DNA of 64,000 bases, taken from NCBI GenBank assembly GCA_002337085.1, contig DDFH01000006.1, positions 91,098-155,097 on the forward strand. The letters run 5' to 3'. How positions within the stretch are numbered: the first letter of the stretch is position 1; every line of letters begins with the position of its first letter. The position numbers and the translations under genes were made by a program. Source of the DNA: Hyphomonadaceae bacterium UBA1933 (GTDB taxonomy: Bacteria > Pseudomonadota > Alphaproteobacteria > Caulobacterales > Aquidulcibacteraceae). Shown here piece after piece: positions 55,701 to 62,901 of the stretch. The notes under the pieces were generated by a model, which searched no databases, was not told the origin of the DNA, and saw only the letters and a list, made by a program, of their open reading frames with translations.

Positions 55701-55897
55701 CGCCGCAATTCCATAATTTACAAGAATTAATAGCAATGGATGGTTATGGCGGCTATGTCTGGACGGCATGGGGTCTATCATTTTTGGTTGTTGTTTTATC
55801 CCTTATTTTTCCATACCTTGCCCAAAAGAAATGGCAAAAAAGGGTCTCTGAGCTAGAAGCATTATTGGCGGCAAAGAAAAAAAATGAAAAAAATTAA
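55697..55897 (+). CDS. ccmD: CcmD haem exporter subunit
   Basis: A 66-residue protein with one membrane segment (YVWTAWGLSFLVVVLSLIF) and a charged helical tail (KKWQKRVSELEALLAAKKKN), the usual CcmD layout. CcmD helps release CcmE from CcmC. It overlaps ccmC by 4 bases and ccmG by 14 bases. Confidence 0.92.
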   Translation: MTPQFHNLQELIAMDGYGGYVWTAWGLSFLVVVLSLIFPYLAQKKWQKRVSELEALLAAKKKNEKN

Positions 55898-56399
55898 TCC
55901 GATTGCATTTCTTCCATTTTTGGTTTTCGTCGCCATTGGCGCAATGTTTGTTTATGGCATGTGGGGTAAAAGGGTCGATAAAAATATAAGCCCATTAATC
56001 GGCAAACCACTTCCAACCATTACCAGTTTTACTATTGATAATAAGGAATATGCCATAAAGGCGGATGGCAAGCCAAAAATTATAAATTTCTTTGCCTCTT
56101 GGTGCGTTCCATGCCGGGCGGAGCATAAGCAATTATTGCAAATGTCTGCTGAACAAGGATTTGACCTGATTGGGGTCGCCTATGAGGATAAACCACAAAA
56201 TATCGCCAACTACCTTGATGAGCTTGGCAACCCATATCATATTGTATTGATTGACTTACATGGGGCGGCGGGTTCAACCCTTGGGCTTTCTGGGGTTCCT
56301 GAAACCTATGTTGTCGGCTCTGATGGTATTATTAAATATAAGCATAAGGGTGAAATAACCCCTACGGATGCGCCAAAGCTAATTGGCATGGCAAAATAA
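55884..56399 (+). CDS. ccmG: Thiol:disulfide oxidoreductase CcmG/DsbE
   Basis: Periplasmic membrane-anchored thioredoxin of 171 residues that keeps apocytochrome c thiols reduced. One N-terminal anchor (IAFLPFLVFVAIGAMFVYGM) is followed by a thioredoxin fold with C74-V-P-C77 (ASWCVPCRAEH) and the cis-Pro loop SGVPETYVVGSDG. It is the last gene of ileS-ccmC-ccmD-ccmG. Confidence 0.94.
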   Translation: MKKINPIAFLPFLVFVAIGAMFVYGMWGKRVDKNISPLIGKPLPTITSFTIDNKEYAIKADGKPKIINFFASWCVPCRAEHKQLLQMSAEQGFDLIGVAYEDKPQNIANYLDELGNPYHIVLIDLHGAAGSTLGLSGVPETYVVGSDGIIKYKHKGEITPTDAPKLIGMAK

Positions 56400-56423
56400 A
56401 TAATTTACATCCCAAAAACGTTT

Positions 56424-56450
56424 GCGCGCGAACTTTGTGGGTTCGCGCGC
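56424..56450. repeat. Ten-base-pair perfect GC-rich hairpin after ccmG
   Basis: GCGCGCGAAC (56424-56433) and GTTCGCGCGC (56441-56450) are perfect inverted copies around a 7-base loop. There is no T run, so it may be a Rho-linked 3' end or RNA-stability structure. Confidence 0.6.
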
Positions 56451-56483
56451 ATGACGTATTTAGCGTCCTTACCGGGAGGGGAA

Positions 56484-56558
56484 ACCGGTTAGTGAGAACT
56501 ATAAAAGCCGGAGAATGTGGTCGATATTGCCAAGCTTCTTGTTAGCTCCCTAACTGGT
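56484..56558. other. 75-nt extended hairpin, possible small RNA
   Basis: ACCGGTTAGTGAG (56484-56496) pairs with CTCCCTAACTGGT (56546-56558) in 12 of 13 positions, counting one G-T pair. It can be extended by AAC/GTT and an inner AAGC/GCTT pair. It lies between convergent ccmG and lolA, and an ACCGG/CCGGT hairpin just before it shares its 5' arm. Strand and role are unknown. It does not match tRNA, SRP RNA or tmRNA as far as can be seen. Confidence 0.4.
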
Positions 56559-56642
56559 ACAAATATGACACAGCCAAATAATTAATGCAAGTAAAAAATA
56601 ATTAATTACTGTATGTGACAGATTTGTCACGTTTTTAGCGCC

Positions 56643-57299
56643 TTATTTGCCGTTATTTCCCCGGAAACTATTATTACGGGGGTCAGGTATTACGAATAAT
56701 TTGTCTGATAACCCCTTTGATACCTTTACATCGCTTAATTTAACATAGGTCATTTGATTCTGTTGGTTGATAACCGCCCACTCACGCAATTGCATATCGC
56801 GACTAAAGACAATGCGTAACTCGCCTTGGGTTTGTTTCTTTTTATCGCGCAAATAAACCACATACGAATCACCAACCTGCACAACATTGGTTACATTTAA
56901 CTCTTTGCCAATATCAACTTTGGCTTTGAGAAGGAAATATAATGGCGTTGATTGCAGCGGGTATTGATTAAGGTTTTTAAGACGGCGGTCAGTAACCCCA
57001 ACATTTGTGCCGTTTGAAACCATCAAAAGCGCAGATGGCGCATTATATTCAAAGCGCATTTTGCCAGGGCGTGAAATATAAAACTTACCAGTGGATATTG
57101 ATAAATCAGGATTTCGTTGGGTGAAATTGCCTTCTAATTTACCGATTGAATTAATCGCTTTATTGACATCATCAATCACTTTTTGCCGTGCTGCACCCTG
57201 TACATCCTGTACGCTTGGCGCCGCAAAAACATTATTCGTGACCATAGATGAAAGGCCACACAAAATTAGCGCGCCATATCCAATAATTTTTTTATTCAT
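56643..57299 (-). CDS. lolA: LolA-family outer-membrane lipoprotein carrier
   Basis: Periplasmic chaperone that moves lipoproteins from LolCDE to the outer membrane. The 218 residues have a signal peptide (about 1-27, cleavage FA-AP), then NAINSIGKLEGNFTQR-type LolA start and FYISRPGKMRFEYNAP, the LolA signature. An intact lipoprotein transport role fits the many lipoproteins nearby. It is 24 bases downstream of ftsK on the same strand, the usual alphaproteobacterial pairing. Confidence 0.9.
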   Translation of the reverse strand: MNKKIIGYGALILCGLSSMVTNNVFAAPSVQDVQGAARQKVIDDVNKAINSIGKLEGNFTQRNPDLSISTGKFYISRPGKMRFEYNAPSALLMVSNGTNVGVTDRRLKNLNQYPLQSTPLYFLLKAKVDIGKELNVTNVVQVGDSYVVYLRDKKKQTQGELRIVFSRDMQLREWAVINQQNQMTYVKLSDVKVSKGLSDKLFVIPDPRNNSFRGNNGK

Positions 57300-57323
57300 T
57301 ATAACCTCTGTTCACCTGAAACA

Positions 57324-59687
57324 TTACATATTGTGGTCAGGTAACAGAATTTGCCGCCTGCCCACGTGGTCCGCAGCTGAAATCATGCCTTCGCGTTCAA
57401 GCCTATCGACCAAATCTGCGGCGCGGTTATAGCCAATGCTTAACTTACGCTGCAAATATGATGTCGAGACTTTGCGATCGCGCGCAATAATTTCAACCGC
57501 CTTATCAAACAACTCATCACCTGAATTAGATGCGAATGTTGGGTTCATGTCCCCTTCATCATCATCAATATTGGTGATGTCATCAAAATATTGCGGCTGT
57601 CCTTGCGCTTTTAATGCGGCAACAATTTGTCCAACTTCCTTATCGGATACGAAAGGTCCATGAAGGCGCGTGGTTTTTCCACCATTTTCAACAAACAATA
57701 AATCACCCTGGCCAAGCAATTGTTCGGCGCCACCATCAAACCCAAGAATAACCCGACTATCGGTTTTTGAAGTTACCATATATGAAATACGGGTTGGGAA
57801 GTTTGCCTTAATAGTACCGGTGATAACATCAACCGACGGCCTTTGGGTTGCGGTAATAAGGTGAATACCAACCGCACGCGCCATTTGCGCAAGACGCTGC
57901 ACAAGACCTTCGATTTCTTTGCCGGCAATCATCATCAAATCCGCCATCTCGTCGATTACCACAACGATGAATGGCATATGGCGCAGTTCAAGCACGTGCT
58001 TTTCATATATAATCTGGCCAGTATCGCGGTCAAAGCCAGTTTTTTGCATAATTTCAATTACTTCGCCGTTTTTATTGGCCTGTGCCGCGCGCTCATTATA
58101 ATTATTGATGTTGCGCACCCCAAGTTCGGACATAAGGCGATAGCGGTTTTCCATTTCGCGCACCGCCCATTTAAGTGCGGCAACCGCCTTTTTCGGGTCG
58201 GTCACAACTGGTGTCAAAAGATGCGGAATATCATTATAAACCGATAATTCCACCATTTTGGGGTCAATCATGATAAAGCGGCATTGATCGGGGGTAAGGC
58301 GATAAAGCATTGAAAGAATCATCGCATTAATACCAACCGATTTACCAGAACCAGTAGTACCCGCAATCAACAAATGCGGCATTTTCGTAAGGTCGGCGAC
58401 CCACGGCTCACCGCCAATGGTTTCGCCAAGCGCCATTGGTAATTGCGCCTTGCCATTTAGATACCCTTCAGAGGTTAGAAGGCTTCTTAAATATACTGCT
58501 TCACGGGTTGAATTTGGTAATTCAATACCAATCGCATTTTTACCCTTTACCACCGCAACACGTGCAGAAATCGCAGACATTGAACGCGCAATATCATCGG
58601 CAAGACTTATAACGCTTTGTGATTTTATACCCGCCGCTGGTTCAAGCTCATAAAGTGTTACCACAGGACCAGGGCGCACATTTATAATTTCACCCTTTAC
58701 TTTATATTGTTCAAGCACATTCATTAAAAGATGCGCATTTTGGCGAAGTGCCGCAGGATCGTGCGATTGTTTTCTAACTTCTGGCTTTTGCAGTAAATCA
58801 AGGCGCGGCAATTCAAACTCACCACTGCTACCGAATGGGAGGCTTTGTTGGATTTCAATATCTGGTGCAGCAGCCTTGCCCTTTTTCGGCATTTCAACCG
58901 CTAATTTGCCAAGTTTTGTATTTTCAGACTTGGGAACAGCAATATTAATTTCGCCATTATTGGCTTTGGAACGGCGAGTATTTATACTTTCTTCAGCCTT
59001 TGCTTCAGCAGGTATAGATTTTTTTGCATTCTTGCGCGGCCTAGGATTAAATAAATTATCCCATGCAACCCGAAGACCTGCCCAATAATATCCGGCACTG
59101 TCAACCGCACCATCAATATCACGAAGCCTTAGATTAAATCCAAAATAGGCGCAGACCAAAAAGCCCGCAAATGCCAAAATTCCAAATATTGCCTTTGCCC
59201 ACCAAACACCACCAAAAGCAAAGGTGAAAATTCCCAAAATGCCATCACCAACAAGACCACCAAAACTACTTGCAAATGGCCAATTAGCACTAGGGGGCAT
59301 TGCCGAAAATACCGCAGATAATAACAAAAGCCCAAGCACACCAAGCATAAGACGAAGGTTGCCGCTTTTGATATTATATGGGCCTTTTATAAGGGCGAAA
59401 ATAGATGACCCTGCCGCAAGTATTATAAAGGGAACTGAAGAAAGGCCGAAAAACTGCATCATTATATCGGCAAAATTCGCACCAATCGCACCAAGCCAAT
59501 TTTTGATTATGCCTTCTGATGCCACATTAAAACTTGGGTCAGTAGAAGAGTAGGAAACATTCGCCAAAAGTCCACAAATAGACAAGAGGAAAAATAAACC
59601 CAAACCAAAATCACGGATAAGCCTGTCCTTTAATGGCATTACGCCAAATTTTGCACCTGTATCTTTTGACTTTGCCCAGCTAGCCAT
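57324..59687 (-). CDS. ftsK: DNA translocase FtsK
   Basis: Septal DNA pump that moves chromosome ends and activates XerCD. The 787 residues contain four N-terminal membrane segments (about 30-190), a short linker (about 200-300), and the motor with Walker A LIAGTTGSGKSVGIN (about 449) and Walker B VVVIDEMADLMM. The C-terminal gamma winged helix (STSYLQRKLSIGYNRAADLV) recognises KOPS-type sites. AAGGAAG precedes the ATG. A terminator-like hairpin lies just upstream in its leader (59711-59729). Confidence 0.95.
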   Translation of the reverse strand: MASWAKSKDTGAKFGVMPLKDRLIRDFGLGLFFLLSICGLLANVSYSSTDPSFNVASEGIIKNWLGAIGANFADIMMQFFGLSSVPFIILAAGSSIFALIKGPYNIKSGNLRLMLGVLGLLLLSAVFSAMPPSANWPFASSFGGLVGDGILGIFTFAFGGVWWAKAIFGILAFAGFLVCAYFGFNLRLRDIDGAVDSAGYYWAGLRVAWDNLFNPRPRKNAKKSIPAEAKAEESINTRRSKANNGEINIAVPKSENTKLGKLAVEMPKKGKAAAPDIEIQQSLPFGSSGEFELPRLDLLQKPEVRKQSHDPAALRQNAHLLMNVLEQYKVKGEIINVRPGPVVTLYELEPAAGIKSQSVISLADDIARSMSAISARVAVVKGKNAIGIELPNSTREAVYLRSLLTSEGYLNGKAQLPMALGETIGGEPWVADLTKMPHLLIAGTTGSGKSVGINAMILSMLYRLTPDQCRFIMIDPKMVELSVYNDIPHLLTPVVTDPKKAVAALKWAVREMENRYRLMSELGVRNINNYNERAAQANKNGEVIEIMQKTGFDRDTGQIIYEKHVLELRHMPFIVVVIDEMADLMMIAGKEIEGLVQRLAQMARAVGIHLITATQRPSVDVITGTIKANFPTRISYMVTSKTDSRVILGFDGGAEQLLGQGDLLFVENGGKTTRLHGPFVSDKEVGQIVAALKAQGQPQYFDDITNIDDDEGDMNPTFASNSGDELFDKAVEIIARDRKVSTSYLQRKLSIGYNRAADLVDRLEREGMISAADHVGRRQILLPDHNM

Positions 59688-59710
59688 TATTCTTCCTTTG
59701 AAAACAACAA

Positions 59711-59729
59711 AAGCCCGTAAAAACGGGTA
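59711..59729 (-). terminator. Terminator-like hairpin in the ftsK leader
   Basis: On the minus strand ACCCGT (59729-59724) pairs with ACGGGC-type bases (59719-59714) around a T loop, followed by TTTTGTTGTTTT and then the ftsK ribosome site. It could act as an attenuator or stop upstream transcription. The function is inferred. Confidence 0.35.
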
Positions 59730-59828
59730 TCGTAATCCTAGCTAAACATGGTTTACCAGAGGTTAAGACCTGTAAATTCAAGCGACATTTTCTTGTTTTA
59801 TTGTCTGAAAATCTGCTAAAAGGAAAAT

Positions 59829-61079
59829 ATGAAAACTAATGAAGTATTTGACGTTTTAATTGCCGGCGGCGGTCTTGCGGGTTTATCTTTGGCACTTGCG
59901 CTTGAAAGTGGTGGATTTAAAGTCGCGGTAATTGATAAATTGCCACCTGTCGAAATGCTTGAAGAAAAATATGATGGGCGTTCAAGTGCGATTGCCTATG
60001 CCAATATGCGTATGCTCGAGGTTTTGGGCGTTAAAGATGAATTGCTTGAATATGGCGAAATCAAAGAAATACTTGTTTGTGACGGCAAAGTAAAAGATGG
60101 CGCAAAAAAAGGCGGGGCGCGTGGCTTTACCCTGCATTTTGATGAAAGCGAAATTTCCGATAGTGAACCTCTAGGCTATATGATTGAAAACCGTCATACC
60201 CGCCTTGCCCTCGATAAGGTTGCGAAAGCCCACAAAAACATAACCCGCATAACAGGGCAGTCATATATTTCACACCGTGAATTAGGAAATATTGTCGAAG
60301 TCGAAATTTCTGATGGTCGTAAATTACAAGGTAAATTATTGGTTGGATGCGATGGTCGCGGCTCTAAAGTGCGCGCCAATGCTGGAATTAAAACCAATAA
60401 ATTTGGCTATAACCAAACCGGAATTGTAACCACCGTAAAACTTGAAAAACCACATAATTCGGTTGCCTATGAATATTTTTTACCATCTGGCCCGTTTGCG
60501 ATTTTGCCTCTACCTGGTAATCGCGCATCAATTGTTTGGTGCGAGCCACATGCCAAGGCACAAGCAATCATAGCACAAGATAAAACTTTTATTGAAGCCG
60601 AATTGCAAAAGCGTTTTGGTGATATTTTGGGCAAGGTTGAAATCTGTGCGCCTGTTTTTGCTTATCCGTTATCAATGGAATTGGCGTCCGATTGGTATCG
60701 CCCGCGCGTTGCCTTATGTGGCGATGCCGCACACGGTATTCACCCCGTTGCCGGACAGGGCTTTAACCTAGGCCTTAAAGATGTTGCCGCATTAGCAGAG
60801 GTTTTGATTAATTCACGCGATGTTGGGCTTGATATTGGTGATGAAATTGTTCTTGAAGAATATGCGAAATGGCGCCGCACCGATACAATGATGGTTGCAC
60901 TTGCTTGCGATGCTTTTGTCAGGCTGTTTTCAAATGATTTTGCGCCATTGCGTTTATTGCGTAATATTGGGATTGGTGCGGTTGACAATATATCGCCGAT
61001 GCGAAAATTTTTCTGTCGTCATGCAGGTGGTGATATTGGTGATTTACCAAAATTACTACGCGGTGAAGAATTGGTTTAA
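59829..61079 (+). CDS. UbiH/UbiF/VisC/Coq6-family FAD-dependent hydroxylase
   Basis: A flavoprotein monooxygenase of 416 residues of the ubiquinone-synthesis group. The FAD site is VLIAGGGLAGLSLALALESGG, then VGCDGRGSKVR and GDAAHGIHPVAGQGFNLGLKD. It hydroxylates the ubiquinone ring; which position cannot be read from the sequence. The gene is divergent to ftsK, and its stop abuts that of the convergent HPt gene. Confidence 0.92.
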   Translation: MKTNEVFDVLIAGGGLAGLSLALALESGGFKVAVIDKLPPVEMLEEKYDGRSSAIAYANMRMLEVLGVKDELLEYGEIKEILVCDGKVKDGAKKGGARGFTLHFDESEISDSEPLGYMIENRHTRLALDKVAKAHKNITRITGQSYISHRELGNIVEVEISDGRKLQGKLLVGCDGRGSKVRANAGIKTNKFGYNQTGIVTTVKLEKPHNSVAYEYFLPSGPFAILPLPGNRASIVWCEPHAKAQAIIAQDKTFIEAELQKRFGDILGKVEICAPVFAYPLSMELASDWYRPRVALCGDAAHGIHPVAGQGFNLGLKDVAALAEVLINSRDVGLDIGDEIVLEEYAKWRRTDTMMVALACDAFVRLFSNDFAPLRLLRNIGIGAVDNISPMRKFFCRHAGGDIGDLPKLLRGEELV

Positions 61080-61592
61080 TTAAAAACCTTCTGCGCTACG
61101 TCCTTCGCGGGCCTTTTGTACCTCAACCGCTAGTTTGCATTCTTCTAATAATGTTGCAAGCTCCGCATCATTGTCCGCAGTTTCAGACATTGCAATGTTT
61201 GCCGCCACCGATAAGTCGGTAATTAATGTGGCACTTGGGCGAAAGTTTTCATCAGTATCATTAAGATACTTGCAAATAAGGTCGCCAAATCGACCTAATA
61301 ATTTGCGATTAATGCTTCCGGCCATGCCACGAATTTCATGGGCTTTGCGCCAAATCTGTGGGGCAACACCGCGCGGGCGCACCCGTGCAAGGGTTGAAAT
61401 ATCATGCAACATTACATTCAACGCATTGATAATTGTTGGCTTTAAAACCTGCATACATTTTTCAGCGATTTTAAGCTGTTCATTTCCAATTAGATTTTGC
61501 GCAGAACTTCCGATTTTTTCCTGAATAAAAAAGTTTGGTGGCAGCACCTCGAAAGAGGCGCTGGTTTCAATATCATTTTCATTCTTAGCCAT
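61080..61592 (-). CDS. HPt-like phosphotransfer protein
   Basis: A 170-residue helical protein. WRKAHEIRGMAGSINRKLLG at about 82-101 resembles the HPt motif HxxKGxxxxxG, with candidate phosphorylated His85. It lacks a kinase domain. The start overlaps the end of the response-regulator gene by 8 bases, so the two are coupled and probably form a relay; the kinase is elsewhere. No close family name is assigned. Confidence 0.7.
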   Translation of the reverse strand: MAKNENDIETSASFEVLPPNFFIQEKIGSSAQNLIGNEQLKIAEKCMQVLKPTIINALNVMLHDISTLARVRPRGVAPQIWRKAHEIRGMAGSINRKLLGRFGDLICKYLNDTDENFRPSATLITDLSVAANIAMSETADNDAELATLLEECKLAVEVQKAREGRSAEGF

Positions 61593-62187
61593 GATACTTA
61601 TGATCCCCGATATGGTGTTTATGATCCCCCAATTTACTAACTGTTGGATTTTCTTTTTCGGCCTCTTCGCGCTCTTTTAATTTGCGCATTTCTTCTTCGG
61701 GATCATCGGTGCTTCTACGCCATGGGCCCGCATAATCTTTATGCATACTCCGACGACGACATGGCCCAGTATAAGTATTAGATCTTATAAAAGGGCGCGG
61801 ACGATCAATAACGGAAACAATGCGATCAAGCAGAGTGCGCGCCGAAATCGGTTTTGCCAAAAGTTCATTAACACCGGCATCTCGGGCGGCAATAACCTTC
61901 GATCTTTCGGTATGGCCGGTCATCATAATAATTGGAACAAATGGAAATGGGCTGTCGGGGGCGGTACGCACCATACGCGTAAAATCAAGACCGTCTATAG
62001 GATCCATATTAAGGTCTGTGATTACAATGTCTGGAACGCCGGCGCGCATTACTTCAAATGCATCTGCGCCATCAGCAGCCTCTTTTACGGTGCCGATACC
62101 AATACCGCGCAAAATTGCGACAACAATAGAACGCATATGCGCATTATCATCTACAACCAGCACATGAAGACTATTAAGTCCAGACAT
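61585..62187 (-). CDS. CheY-like response regulator with basic and His-rich tail
   Basis: A 200-residue protein. The receiver domain (about 1-125) has acidic D13/D14 (VVDDNAH), phosphorylated Asp58 (VITDLNMD) and Lys in LLAKPIS. After it come two Y-x-G-P-x-R-R repeats (YTGPCRRR, YAGPWRRS), seen in alphaproteobacterial receiver proteins, then an acidic helix and a His-rich ending (GDHKHHIGDHKYHG). There is no DNA-binding domain. ATG at 62187 follows AAGGG; the frame is open to 62223. It overlaps the HPt gene. Confidence 0.88.
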   Translation of the reverse strand: MSGLNSLHVLVVDDNAHMRSIVVAILRGIGIGTVKEAADGADAFEVMRAGVPDIVITDLNMDPIDGLDFTRMVRTAPDSPFPFVPIIMMTGHTERSKVIAARDAGVNELLAKPISARTLLDRIVSVIDRPRPFIRSNTYTGPCRRRSMHKDYAGPWRRSTDDPEEEMRKLKEREEAEKENPTVSKLGDHKHHIGDHKYHG

Positions 62188-62317
62188 TATAAAACCCTTG
62201 TGTGCAACTATTTTTGCACACATTACGTTAATTAAAAGTATATATATTCTATTCTAATGACAATGGTCTAACGACAATAAGTTGTGTGCAAAAAGCTGAT
62301 AAGTTATTATAATTAAA

Positions 62318-62608
62318 CTACTTTAAATCAGCTACATGTTGGTTTGCTTCACGAATTCTTATAAATCGTTGTTCCAATTCATTTAATAATTTTTCTCGCG
62401 CAATTTTTGTATTAACTTTGCGGTTTTTTTGCGACTGTGATTTTCGTATTTCTGCAAACTCTATAAATGATTTTTCTAATTTTATCAGGCGCTCAAGAAT
62501 GTCGATTTCTTTACGAGCCTTGTCGGAATCATCACCCATAATTGCTGCCCCAATTTTTTGGTTCTGTATTGTAAATAATTTATTATAAGATGGTACACGA
62601 TTTGCCAT
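62318..62608 (-). CDS. Small basic helical protein, unknown
   Basis: A 96-residue protein with a charged helical middle (KARKEIDILERLIKLEKSFIEF), a Lys/Arg-rich stretch and no membrane segment. I do not recognise it. It could be a coiled coil. It lies 130 bases upstream of the response regulator on the same strand and may belong to the same signalling unit. Confidence 0.6.
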   Translation of the reverse strand: MANRVPSYNKLFTIQNQKIGAAIMGDDSDKARKEIDILERLIKLEKSFIEFAEIRKSQSQKNRKVNTKIAREKLLNELEQRFIRIREANQHVADLK

Positions 62609-62901
62609 TCTATTTCCGCCAATATTTTTTGCCTAAACTATGTTAATTCGTCCCATTTAAGAGTTGATAGGCGAAAAATATTCACGTTTTATAGTATCGC
62701 AACACCATAGGTAAAAACTGTTTCATATTGGGAGCAAAACCCCAAATAATTGAATATTATAATTTCATTTCGGGCGAAAGTTGTAAATATTGGTAAATAT
62801 TTGACTCCTTATTACTTTGCGATTTTAAGTAATATTGCAAAAGTTTCAAATGCTATTTTTAGGTTTTATTATTTTAAATAGCACAAATTATGGTGGTCAA
62901 A

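Noticed and set aside
56484..56558. Integron attC site
   Set aside because: The arms begin with GTTAG and end with CTAAC, the reverse of the attC order, and there is no integrase or cassette nearby.
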